Shown here: positions 20,901 through 29,700 of the stretch, piece after piece
Layout: every line of letters begins with the position of its first letter
Position numbering within the stretch: the stretch's first letter is position 1
Made by a program: the position numbers and the translations under genes
Notes under the pieces: generated by a model
Databases searched by the model: none
Told to the model about the DNA's origin: nothing
What the model saw: the letters and a program-made list of their open reading frames with translations, nothing else
NCBI GenBank assembly: GCA_014801535.1
Contig: JAAVEA010000011.1
Location: forward strand, 29,216 to 93,215
Origin: Bacteroides sp.
GTDB lineage: Bacteria > Bacteroidota > Bacteroidia > Bacteroidales > Muribaculaceae
Direction of reading: 5' to 3'
Length of the DNA stretch: 64,000 bases

Positions 20901-21006
20901 TCGAGTTGACGGTATGACATTCAATGTAACCGTAAACGAAGGAATCACTTCTATTGAACTCCCCAAGGGTTTATATATCGTAGCAGGAAAGAAAATAATT
21001 CTTTAA
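17998..21006 (+). CDS. Secreted GH13 alpha-amylase with two CBM26-like modules
   Basis: A 1,002-residue paralogue of the divergent amylase, with near-identical openings (DRTDFRDETIYFAMTTRFYD). It has a signal peptide of about 22 residues. The catalytic residues are D282 in GFRIDTAGH, E323 in MYGEV and D470 in VDSHD, with LDIVIQHTGN as region I. A glycine-rich linker near residue 705 leads to two CBM26-like modules (FFEADNGWKGVNVYVWDG; YFDNSSSNWSSIKAWVWD). The C-terminal domain ends LPKGLYIVAGKKIIL. It lacks the additional SPNGG sandwiches of its partner. It is probably surface exposed and starch-degrading; the division of labour between the two is unknown. Confidence 0.93.
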   Translation: MNHLRKMLCGATIASSAMASLAATFVGDRTDFRDETIYFAMTTRFYDGDPDNNVYCWDGVNNINDPEWRGDFQGLIDKLDYIKALGFTAVWITPVVENASGLDYHGYHAMDFGKIDHRYVKKSATAEDADVAFKTLIDEVHKRDMKLILDIVIQHTGNFGETHLAPMFKKDYTKDLANIEESMIPLTKSTGGVLPDNYAQLQPAAQYAARLDNMKNTDWNNNDVHNYYHHKAWFDWDDPSRWWGQIAGDCVDLNTEHPGVSQYIVDCYSRLIKMGLDGFRIDTAGHIPRLAFNNNFIPQFIAASETPEAKKNRGNNPFFMYGEVCARSMEVIYRGENYNCSPCYYTWKESKNYPWDNDPKSWDSVVAIPTQTEGSQDYETVSGHTNWESCHQSAKDDLGHASSILKKSNNHKLNGNEYHAPDHSQHSGLNVIDFAMHWNFNSATGAYGVRNQDDLYNDATYNVVYVDSHDYAPDSNYRFKGDQGTWAENLSLMFTFRGIPCLYYGSEVEFQKGKDIDKGAILALKETGRAYFGGYIEGDVQGLTDFAEYTGATGNMASTLSYPLALHIQRLNKIRAAVPALRKGQYSNDGCSGKMAFKRRYTDDKVDSYALVTISGDATFTGVLNGRYVDAITGDVQNVTDGKLTAKCSGKGNIRVYVLDTDKTKAPGKVGEDGKYLYATSSVAGNWVEWPNETMPDETWTEKPNAGGGGGGNSGPIEEPENPIAPAMAEGEQAVFFEADNGWKGVNVYVWDGAKKYAGAWSGTAMTYLGNHIYKWTYTGDGKIPDTAGVIFCSGGAQTADLVWKNGGYYTFSGYQKTIEGAGEIPDEPIVEPEPGQPVTYTAYFDNSSSNWSSIKAWVWDANNGDKNYTGGTWPGQEISFDNASGYHKFSCTVEDANPKMMIIFNNGSDQTANLDFVNNGIYTASGYTGNTYGVSNVNDIDFSDVKVGVSNGRLQILSDRTMTMTVNRVDGMTFNVTVNEGITSIELPKGLYIVAGKKIIL

Positions 21007-21019
21007 TTAGAAGAACATA

Positions 21020-21060
21020 AAAAGAATAGGGTCACGGTTTGTCGTGGCCCTATTCTTTTT
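21020..21060 (+). terminator. Terminator of the rightward amylase gene
   Basis: AAAGAATAGGGTCACG and CGTGGCCCTATTCTTT form a long stem with a 6-nt loop, ending in TTTTT. It starts about 14 nt after the stop codon and may work in both directions. Confidence 0.88.
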
Positions 21061-21113
21061 ATGATCATCCGGAATTCTTTTATTTCGCCGCCTCGTGGGT
21101 GCATGTGACGACC

Positions 21114-22811
21114 CTACAAAGAAGTTGGTATATTTAATTTTCTGAGCGCCTCTTCAAGTGAAGCCCCCTTTTCAAGTGCAAGTTTTGAACGCAAACGCCA
21201 TCTCGCCTGCTTCACCGATTCGGGTCTTATTCCCATAGTAGAAGCTATCATTTTATTATCCATTCCTGTCACTATGTATGAGGCTAATCTCACATCAGGC
21301 TCCGTGATGGCCGAATTCTTTTCTTTAAGACGCCTTGCAAAATCGGGATGAACCGTGGAAAAAGAATCTATAAACGACTCGCGTTCCGAACTCCTCACTT
21401 TATGGGTATGTATCGCATTTGCTATCTCACGCTGCTGCAACAGCGCTCCATTCCCTTCGTTCATCTCTCCTACAGCCTTCCCTACCGATGAAAGAACACG
21501 GTCGGTCTCGTCCATCGCTATTCGTGTGGCAACAAGTTTTCTTGCAATCTTATCCTTTTCTTCTTTAATTACCTTACTCTGTTTATGAAGACGTTTAATT
21601 CTCTTGCGTACGATCCATCCTACTGTTACCAGTAGAAGTAAAAGCACAAAACCGGTGCATACAAGTCTGAGCTGCCATCTGCTTTTTGCCAATTCAGCCT
21701 CAAGTCTTCGCATTACCACCATTCGGTCTGTCTCGACATCCTTTATTTTATCCGGTTCATTAGCAATTCCGATCTCGTCTGTTAATTCCACGGCTTCTAT
21801 CAGCGACCTGTAAGCCTTCAAAGTGTCACCCTGGGCCGAGAGCGCATCAGCCTGAGCATAAAGCGCCACTGCGTAATCATTGGCATTCTCATCTGCCAAT
21901 GCTTTGTCCACAGCAAATTGCGCGTGCCTCACCGCCCCGGCAATATCTCCATCATTGAGCAGAGCGTTAGACATGAATGTCTCGATAAGCGAACTGCTGT
22001 TTTCACCTTTCAACATATATAACGAATCAAGTGCCTCCCTTACGTGCCCATCTATGTAAAGATTATGGAGCACATTCTCCATCATAACCGAATCTTCCCT
22101 GATGATAGGATCACGGCGCATCTCCTCCAGTATTTTTACCCCTTTCACTGTATCACGGAGGATTATGGAGGCTGTGGCAAGATTCATGCGGTTGAACGAT
22201 GCAATCTTATCAAGTCCATTAGCTTTGAAAATCGAATCAGCCTCTTCATATAAAGCTATAGCTCTGCCCGGATCTCGCACATTCTTCATCAGATTCCCCA
22301 GACTGACAAGAGTCGCGGCTGTCATTATATCGTCTCCTTTCATCCGGAAATATTCAAGAAGTCCTTTGATGCGCGCATACTCGTCAACACCTTTTTTCTC
22401 CCCGTCGGGCGCGAGTTCAAGTATACGGTTATACAGATAAGGACTGGCAGATGAATCCACTTTAGTCAGGAGTTGGTCAATTCCTTCTTCATATCTTTCC
22501 TGTTCTCCCGTGTAGAGAAAGTAACGGGTCTCCAGAAATGATATCCTGTCGGCGATTACAGCCTCAGTTCCCGAGTCGCGGCTTATCTTTTTCAGAGAAT
22601 CTATACTTGTTTTTATCTCCTCTGCCGAATCGCGCATATAGAACATTCTGTCGATTTTCTGAGTCAGCGAATCAATGCCCTCATTGACCGATGGCCAACG
22701 GAAGGGAGAGCTGTCGGAGGGATTCGAACAAGATGAAAGAAAAAGAGATAATGCCAGTGTCGACAATAACACTAAAATAAGATTTGTCCGGATGGAAATA
22801 TGCTTTTTCAT
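21114..22811 (-). CDS. TPR lipoprotein-type membrane regulator with C-terminal HTH
   Basis: A 565-residue protein. It opens with a signal peptide and lipobox-like LFLSSC near residue 28, followed by a helical TPR-like region (about 50-370) predicted to be periplasmic. One membrane segment (VCTGFVLLLLLVTVGWIV, about 390), a basic coiled coil, and a C-terminal helix-turn-helix (KMIASTMGIRPESVKQARWR, about 510-540) of LuxR/GerE-like shape complete it. Such TPR-TM-HTH proteins are common Bacteroidetes sensor-regulators. The upstream region has repeated AATAGACT boxes that it might bind. The regulated genes may be the divergent BspA-like pair (inference). Cysteine lipidation together with a second membrane span would be unusual, so the leader may simply be an anchor. 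Confidence 0.75.
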   Translation of the reverse strand: MKKHISIRTNLILVLLSTLALSLFLSSCSNPSDSSPFRWPSVNEGIDSLTQKIDRMFYMRDSAEEIKTSIDSLKKISRDSGTEAVIADRISFLETRYFLYTGEQERYEEGIDQLLTKVDSSASPYLYNRILELAPDGEKKGVDEYARIKGLLEYFRMKGDDIMTAATLVSLGNLMKNVRDPGRAIALYEEADSIFKANGLDKIASFNRMNLATASIILRDTVKGVKILEEMRRDPIIREDSVMMENVLHNLYIDGHVREALDSLYMLKGENSSSLIETFMSNALLNDGDIAGAVRHAQFAVDKALADENANDYAVALYAQADALSAQGDTLKAYRSLIEAVELTDEIGIANEPDKIKDVETDRMVVMRRLEAELAKSRWQLRLVCTGFVLLLLLVTVGWIVRKRIKRLHKQSKVIKEEKDKIARKLVATRIAMDETDRVLSSVGKAVGEMNEGNGALLQQREIANAIHTHKVRSSERESFIDSFSTVHPDFARRLKEKNSAITEPDVRLASYIVTGMDNKMIASTMGIRPESVKQARWRLRSKLALEKGASLEEALRKLNIPTSL

Positions 22812-22875
22812 AACTCAAAATTAGAAACATTCTGAGTTTTACACAAGACGACTTAGGGTTATTGCACGACGAAAA

Positions 22876-22976
22876 TCCTCAAATAGACTTAAAATAGACT
22901 CTATTTTCAATAGACCCGAATAGACTCTCTTTATGATAAATAAAATATAAAAGACTATTAAGAGTCTATTTGAGGA
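22876..22976. promoter_or_regulatory. 14-bp inverted repeat with AATAGACT boxes
   Basis: TCCTCAAATAGACT (22876-22889) is repeated in inverted orientation at 22963-22976. Between and within the arms lie direct AATAGAC[TC] boxes at 22882, 22893, 22909 and 22919, three of them 10-11 nt or about one helical turn apart. The block sits between the divergent regulator gene and the BspA-like operon and looks like an operator. Confidence 0.55.
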
Positions 22977-22995
22977 ATTGACGCTTTCATATCTC

Positions 22996-23025
22996 TTTCC
23001 GACTGAAATCTTTCACCTACCTTTG
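22996..23025 (+). promoter_or_regulatory. Promoter of the BspA-like pair
   Basis: TTTC (22996-22999), an 18-nt spacer and TACCTTTG (23018-23025) fit the Bacteroidetes promoter, giving a leader of about 70 nt before the ATG at 23102. It lies just downstream of the inverted-repeat operator candidate. Confidence 0.6.
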
Positions 23026-23101
23026 CAGAACCTTTTTTACATCGCGTAGCTAACTAAATAAATTCATAAATGGGTCTGTAAGCCATAACATCATTTTTTG
23101 C

Positions 23102-25291
23102 ATGAGAAAAATTTCTTTTATGATCGCACTTGTATTTTTTGTATTCAATGCATCCGGCATGATCTACAAATGCGATAAATTTGACACGACAAAACAGACG
23201 TGCCGGCTGATCGGCTGGAGCGGAACCCAACCCACTTCAGGCAAACTTCGTCTCCCGGCCTCCTACACTCACACCGATGGCGTAACCTACCTCATCACTG
23301 CCGTCGAAGAACATGCTCTTGACAATCTGACCGATGTCACAGAGATAACTATCCCGGCAAAATACACGCGGATTGGAAATGTAAAGGATATATATACCGT
23401 CAGTGCGACGACGGTCAATTTCAACAACTGCCCCAACCTGAAACTTTTCAAAGTTGAGGATGGCTCAACCATCTTCGAAGCCTCAACCGACGGCGCTCTT
23501 TACACTAAAAAGAAAAAAGCCCTGCTGAATGTTCCGGCAAGATATGAAACAATCACCGGCTCTTTCATCCTCCCCGATGAATGCAAGTATGTAAGCCGTG
23601 ACGCTTTTGCCGGCAACACCACAATCAAAACTCTCGGATTGGCCAAAAATGTTGAAATATTTGATAACGGCGGTTTGAACCGCATGGAAAAACTCAAGGA
23701 GTTTCAACTTATATCTGCCTCCGAAACCAATCTTTCCCTGAAATCCGGGATGCTTATATATCAGCAAAGGGTTGTTGCCATGGCTCCACATTCCGGCCAG
23801 ATTGTGGCAACTGTGCCGGAGAGTGTGAATGAGATATCTCCTTACGCATTCTATAATGTTCAGTCGCTCACCACCCTCACTCTTCCCTATTCGCTGAAAA
23901 AGATTGGCAACAATGCTTTCGCACTTTCCGGGCTTCACTCCCTTACCATCCCCTCCGGGGTTGAACAATATGGGAAAGAGATGGTGGCAAAATGTCCCGA
24001 CCTTGAAATGGTAAAGTTTGAAAGCAAGTTGCCTATGATCTCAGACAGGTTTGCCCAAAACTGTCCGAAACTCACTAAAATTGAATCGCCCTATCCGATT
24101 GTGAAAGTTGGAGAGTCTGCATTTAAGAACTGCCGTGAACTGAAAACGTTCCCATTCCGCGGTGAGACCGTATTTAGCGAGGATTCATCTTTCTATAATT
24201 CGGGCATTGAAAAGGTAATATTCGAGGAGTCGCAGATAACCGATCAATTCGCAGGAGAAAACCTTTTTGCATACTGTAGGAATCTCACGGAGATCGACTT
24301 CTCCCACCTGATAATGGAATATGTGGATGCAGATATAGCTATCGGGCCCGGATATGCGGCGAATTGCCTGCAGCTTAAGAAGGTTAAATTCGGAGATTAC
24401 GCCGGGTTCTGGCATTACAACACATCCGACCGCCCCACTCCTCCGGCTTTCGGCTATTCCTGCGTGGTTGATACCATTTACCTATCCACAACAAGCACTG
24501 TTGTAAGCCCTCAGTTCATATATTCCACTTATAACGGGAAGCAACATTACACGCCTAAAGTGTATGCCACAACAACCAAGAACTACGGTTATGTAAATGT
24601 GCCCAACTCCCTGCCTATCGGCAATATGTTCTCTGCCGGGAACGGGGCCACTGTCGCTCCGTTAATATATCTCGACGCCTACATTGTTGCCTCTCCCTCC
24701 TGGCCTGATTATATTGATTATGTTGTGCCTGATGCAACCTACTTCATTCCGGGCGGAACCTCTCACAACTATACCCTTGCCACAAAGAAGGGGAATAAGG
24801 TTTATGAGATGTTCGGCATCTCCTTCACCAAAACTTCTCAAAACGGGATAAAGGTTAAAGTGACTCCCTATTTCAACGAAGGTGTTGAAGCATTTCCCAA
24901 GGTAACTGACTTTGCGGCCATATTCAATGATGAAAGAACTGTATATGCAGGTGAAGATGGGATTATGGAGTCGCCTCTCTCATTGGGTTCCATCTCAAAG
25001 ATGAGGTTATCATATAAGGTTGACGGTAATTATTTCCTTACCGATTACCCAAGCTCACACTGGCTGTCAACAGGAATTGTAATGACCGAAGATGAGACAG
25101 CCGCTAAAATGGAAGGGCAAAGCATCCTCTTCCCTACTACATCAACATATCAGGTTTATTCTACCGATGGAAAGCTCCTTTTGTCGGGAACAGGTGAGCA
25201 GGCCGACCTTTCCATCCTCTCCTCAGGAATGGTTATTCTAAAATATTCCTCTTCTGACAACCATTCCGAGACACTTAAAATAAGATTATAA
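23102..25291 (+). CDS. Secreted BspA-like leucine-rich repeat protein
   Basis: A 729-residue protein with a short signal peptide (about 1-18). Many LRR_5-type repeats follow, recognisable as 'I.PYAFYNVQSLTTLTLP', 'LKKIGNNAFALSGLHSLTIP' and variants, from about residue 55 to 430. A non-repeat C-terminal half follows. The end (YQVYSTDGKLLLSGTG...GMVILKYS) resembles a degenerate Bacteroidetes C-terminal sorting domain. BspA-like proteins of this group bind host matrix proteins or other bacteria in characterised oral species; the ligand here is unknown. The next gene, 28 nt downstream, is of the same kind. Confidence 0.85.
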   Translation: MRKISFMIALVFFVFNASGMIYKCDKFDTTKQTCRLIGWSGTQPTSGKLRLPASYTHTDGVTYLITAVEEHALDNLTDVTEITIPAKYTRIGNVKDIYTVSATTVNFNNCPNLKLFKVEDGSTIFEASTDGALYTKKKKALLNVPARYETITGSFILPDECKYVSRDAFAGNTTIKTLGLAKNVEIFDNGGLNRMEKLKEFQLISASETNLSLKSGMLIYQQRVVAMAPHSGQIVATVPESVNEISPYAFYNVQSLTTLTLPYSLKKIGNNAFALSGLHSLTIPSGVEQYGKEMVAKCPDLEMVKFESKLPMISDRFAQNCPKLTKIESPYPIVKVGESAFKNCRELKTFPFRGETVFSEDSSFYNSGIEKVIFEESQITDQFAGENLFAYCRNLTEIDFSHLIMEYVDADIAIGPGYAANCLQLKKVKFGDYAGFWHYNTSDRPTPPAFGYSCVVDTIYLSTTSTVVSPQFIYSTYNGKQHYTPKVYATTTKNYGYVNVPNSLPIGNMFSAGNGATVAPLIYLDAYIVASPSWPDYIDYVVPDATYFIPGGTSHNYTLATKKGNKVYEMFGISFTKTSQNGIKVKVTPYFNEGVEAFPKVTDFAAIFNDERTVYAGEDGIMESPLSLGSISKMRLSYKVDGNYFLTDYPSSHWLSTGIVMTEDETAAKMEGQSILFPTTSTYQVYSTDGKLLLSGTGEQADLSILSSGMVILKYSSSDNHSETLKIRL

Positions 25292-25319
25292 AGATTTCAA
25301 AAAGAAAAAATACTTAACT

Positions 25320-26624
25320 ATGAAGAAAAGCTTATTGCTATTCGTGGCAGCCGCATTGGCTGCATTCCCATCCTATGCACAAGTCAAAGAAGGCGATGTG
25401 GTAAATCTGACCGACAACATGCTCGGTGATGTTTTCGTAGTGGTCGAAAAAACCGCTTACGTAACGGTTTATGCCAACCCTGATGCTTTACCCGCCGATG
25501 CCTTGGAGATTAAGGACTCTTACTCTATCGACGGTTATGTTTACGAACCGTTAGCCATCAAGCAAAGTGGTTTCCGTGGTTGCGAAGATTTGACCTCGGT
25601 GAAGGTGTGCGGAGCAATCACCACCATACCGAGCTATGCTTTTGCCGACTGTAAGAAACTTCGCACTTTCACAGAAGCCAAATCGGGAAGCATCGAACTT
25701 ATCGGTAATGGCGCGTTCTATAAAACCTACGCTCTCACAGAGATTAATTTGCCAAAATGCAAGACTGTTGTGGACTATGCTTTCAATCTCTCAGGCGTCA
25801 AAAAAGTAAACATGCCAGAAATTCAATATCTTTATGACGGGGCTTTTTACGGATGTTCAAACCTTTCAGAGTTTACCGGAGGTGAATACCTAAGGGAAGT
25901 CGGAGGGGTGGCTTTCTGCAATGCAGGTCCTATTACCCAGCTCACTCTCGGACCCAATCTTACCAAAATAGGTAGTACAGCCTTCGGTTATATGTCGGCT
26001 CTGAAGGAGATTGTTATCCCTGAAAGTGTAGTGACAATTGGCACTGATGCTTTCAGAGGATTACCTTTGGAACGCGTTTTCATTCTGGCTCCTAATTTTA
26101 TGGATTATTGCGACAAGTCTAAACTCTTATGTCATCAGGCTCTCAAAGAGATATACTGTCCCGAAAGTCTCTCCGCTGACATAAAGGATTATATTGCCAC
26201 TGGATCCGAGGAGAATAGACCCGAGTTTTTGGCTAAGGATGCGATTATAAAGCCGTTGTCGGATATAGTGGAGGTTAAGGAGACATCCACTCCCGACTAT
26301 TTCTCCGCCATTGATAAGATTGACGGTGTATCTTTCATAACCCTTTTCGATCCTGCAACAGGCAATTCAATCCCTAACATCGGTGCAGGTTATCATATCA
26401 CCGAAAATCAGGTTGGACTCCGCTATTGGGTTGATAAACTCAATCTCCTTAAATATGTAACAAATGTGGAGCGTCCTTCAGGAATTGAAAACGTAGAGAC
26501 CACCCCCTCGGAAAACGCAAACAATCCCGTTTATTACGATCTCACTGGCCGTAAGGTAGAGAATCCCGTCAACGGTATATTCATCGTAAAAGAGAATGGC
26601 AAAACAAGAAAAGTTATATTATAA
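25320..26624 (+). CDS. Secreted BspA-like leucine-rich repeat protein
   Basis: A 434-residue secreted protein with a clear signal peptide ending SYAQ (about residue 20). LRR_5 repeats (for example 'LTKIGSTAFGYMSALKEIVIP') span roughly 70-260. The C-terminal sorting-type domain has VYYDLTGRKVENPVNGIFIV then a basic tail. It forms an operon with the larger BspA-like gene upstream and is followed by a strong terminator. Confidence 0.87.
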   Translation: MKKSLLLFVAAALAAFPSYAQVKEGDVVNLTDNMLGDVFVVVEKTAYVTVYANPDALPADALEIKDSYSIDGYVYEPLAIKQSGFRGCEDLTSVKVCGAITTIPSYAFADCKKLRTFTEAKSGSIELIGNGAFYKTYALTEINLPKCKTVVDYAFNLSGVKKVNMPEIQYLYDGAFYGCSNLSEFTGGEYLREVGGVAFCNAGPITQLTLGPNLTKIGSTAFGYMSALKEIVIPESVVTIGTDAFRGLPLERVFILAPNFMDYCDKSKLLCHQALKEIYCPESLSADIKDYIATGSEENRPEFLAKDAIIKPLSDIVEVKETSTPDYFSAIDKIDGVSFITLFDPATGNSIPNIGAGYHITENQVGLRYWVDKLNLLKYVTNVERPSGIENVETTPSENANNPVYYDLTGRKVENPVNGIFIVKENGKTRKVIL

Positions 26625-26651
26625 GTATTCATAAATTTTTTCATTAGAGCC

Positions 26652-26690
26652 AGAAGAGGAGACCGATTTTATCGATCTCCTCTTCTTTCA
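26652..26690 (+). terminator. Terminator of the BspA-like operon
   Basis: AGAAGAGGAGA(C)CGAT and ATCG(A)TCTCCTCTTCT pair with one mismatch around a short T loop, followed by TTTCATTTATT. It lies between the convergent BspA-like and C10 peptidase genes. Confidence 0.8.
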
Positions 26691-26718
26691 TTTATTGTTT
26701 GTATTATTCAATCACATT

Positions 26719-29700
26719 TCAGAGGATCACCTTGCGGTCAGCGATGATGTAGATTCCGGTTGAGGGAAGTTCTATCACGTTGCGTCCCGCGTTGAGGCGA
26801 ATCACGCGAACCAGGCTTCCGTCTGCCTTGTAAAGATTCTCAGTGCGAGCCTCGGGTGAATAAACCACCATTGCGTTACCCTCTTTCACAACCATGAGTT
26901 CAGTCACATTCATATCTGCCTCGTTGATTCCGGTCGGGATAAACTCTGTGCCGGGAAGGTTGGTCACAATCTCATTAACCTTGGCGGGAGAAGTAGCGAA
27001 GATTGTGAAGGGAGCCACATTCACCTCGCCGTTCTCATTCTCGGCCTCTGCAGGGAGGAAAGCGGATGCAGTGCTATCGAGAAGATAGGTGTCGTCGGCC
27101 TGATGAGTGCTTGAGGAATATGTTGCATGGAGAGAGAAATCCTTGCCGTCTACGCGAATTTCAGAAGGAGTAGCCGGCACCTTGATGTCGCTTGCTGCGA
27201 AAATTGTCTTACCGGCGTTTTCGGTGCGGACAATGTAAGGAACATTGGCTTTCATGTTGTCAACACTCTGAAGTGCTTCTCCATTCTCAGGAAGAGTGTA
27301 GATGAGATTGCCGTTCACATATTCAGCTCCATCCTCTGCGAGAGTGATTGCCATGTCATTGTTCGTTGCGTCGGTGATAGTCTCAACATCGAAGGGAACC
27401 ACCATTGCTGTCCAGTTGTCGGTTTCAGCTTCGAGAGAAACCACCGCTCCATCTTCAAGAGTGAAGGCGTAAGGGATTGCCAAAGCGTAACCCTGAACGA
27501 AAGTAATGTCGGTATTGGCGCTGTATATGCGTCCCTGACGTGTAACAACTGATCCATCGGGTTCGGTCTCTGTGATCTCGTCAGACTTGGTGCGGAGATA
27601 GTTGGCTGCGGCTGCAGGGATTTCAACACCTTCGTCAAGGACTACGATACAGTTGGGGTTAAGGCCGTTGAAAGCTTTTGAGCTTAGTGAACCCGCTTTT
27701 CTATGGCTCTTGCGGCGAGCTTCGCTCTTAGGATCTGAAGAGGCTGCAAGCAGAGTGATGGTGGTCAGATTGTCGCATCCGGCGAATGCACCATCGCCTA
27801 TTGAAGAAACTCCTGTGAGAGTGATGGTTTCGAGTGAACTGCAATCTTTGAACGCTCCTGCGCCGATTGAGCTTACTGTGGCCGGTATATCAATGCTCTG
27901 GAGATTCTCGCATCCTTCGAACATATTCGCACTTACCTCCTCTATTTCGGGAAGAACCACTGTGGTGAGAGCTGTCATTCCTGAGAATGCCTCCGAGGGA
28001 AGTTCTCCTTCAAAACCTGAGAGATCGAGACTTTCAAGGTTGGGGAAGCATTCCTTAACCTGTGCGAGGTCATCGGTGTTCATTTCTCCTTCCAGAGCGA
28101 TTGTGGTGATCGCTGCTGCCTCCTCTGGCTTGATTGCCGCGAGATCTTCAGAATTGAGTGTTGCGCCTTCGGTCGGAACCGCGAAGATATCGATGTTCTT
28201 ATTGTTGGAAGCCACAGCAACTGTGTAGAAACCGTCGGCATCGGCTGTGAGCTCTTCGTTACCCGACATTACACGGGCCTCAAGACCGTCATTGTGCTCT
28301 GTTGCAAAGTTTACCTTGAAACGAACTGTGGCGTTATCCGCAACTTCGCGAACCACCGGGTTCATTGCGTTTGTATTGTCAAAGCTGCTTCCTTCTTCTG
28401 AAACCTCCACTTCGCAGATTGCAAAGTTAGAGGAGGTGGTATTGAAATTCACATCGTAAGTATAAACCACTTCTATCTGATGGTTGCCCGCGAGTTCGGG
28501 GTTCTTAGCAGGATTGTGGAATATAACGGGGATTGATCCGTCGGCAGCGAGTTGAATCTCTTTACCGTTGTCATATACCTTGCAATTTCCTTTTGGATTT
28601 ACGAGCGTCAGCTTTCCTTCTGTTGAGATTGTTTCGAGCGCAACATTTTCACCGAGGAAGGAAGCGATCGCGGTTACGTCTGTTCCCTCTGCAGCCTTCA
28701 CAAGAGAAGGATCAAAGTTCACGCTATATACCGGGTTTTCAGAGAGTATGTTGTACTTATAAGCTACCCAAGGATTACCGCTCTCCATATTACTATACGG
28801 TGTTTTGTAAACGCTCAGATATTCTTCAGGAACAATCAGAGTTATATCGGATGCATTCGGCTTACCATCAATCCAGAATCCAAGATCATAAAGTTCCGTT
28901 GAGCCATCGTGTATGTTCATATTTGAGTTGATACCATTTGCATAGGATCCATAAGGATCAAAGAATGATACAACCTGACGTCCGTTGATTACCGATGGTG
29001 CACACGGCAGATATATCTTTTTAAGGGATGTGCATCCGGAGAATGCCTTTCTGTCAATTGCAAATCCCTTTCTTTCAGAACCACCTGCGTAGTAACCAAC
29101 TACTCGTTTTTCTGCAGTAAGCGATGTGGGAAGCGTAATTTCTTTAAGATTTCTGCAGTTTGTAAAGGCTCCTTCTCCAATTTGAGTCACAGAGTTGGGG
29201 AGAATGATTTCCTCAACTACCGGAATCACCGCCTGCACAGATGATGGATTGTAAAGCATGTTGGAAGGGATGAAGTTGGAGAAGCCGTCATATTTGTCGG
29301 TTGGAGAAATTACATTTGCTACGATGGTTACTTCGGAAAGATCGAGTTTTTTGATTGTCTTCGCTGCAAAATCCTGGCTGAACGCGCGAGATAAGTCTCT
29401 TCCGTATATCTCACCTTTTACCACTACTGTAGGCATTACTGTCTCAGCTGTTACAGCCTTGTAGAGTTCACCGGGCTGTACGTTATAGGTGACACTTCCT
29501 GATTCCTTGGGATCATAAACATTGGCCTCGAAGTTCATGTCTTCCATTGCTACGAAATTGTAGTTAACCGATGCCTGTCCATGAAGAACCTCCACACCAT
29601 TCACTTTGAGATCCACGCGATGTGATGCGCTGTTGGGAACGATTTTCAGTGTCATGTCGCGACCGCGGACTGCTGTTGAAGTCAACCCGGAGACTGCGGC

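Noticed and set aside
21085-21115. Possible further GGACGCACC repeat (CTCGTGGGTGCATGTGACGA)
   Set aside because: It lacks the paired arms and is too diverged to count.
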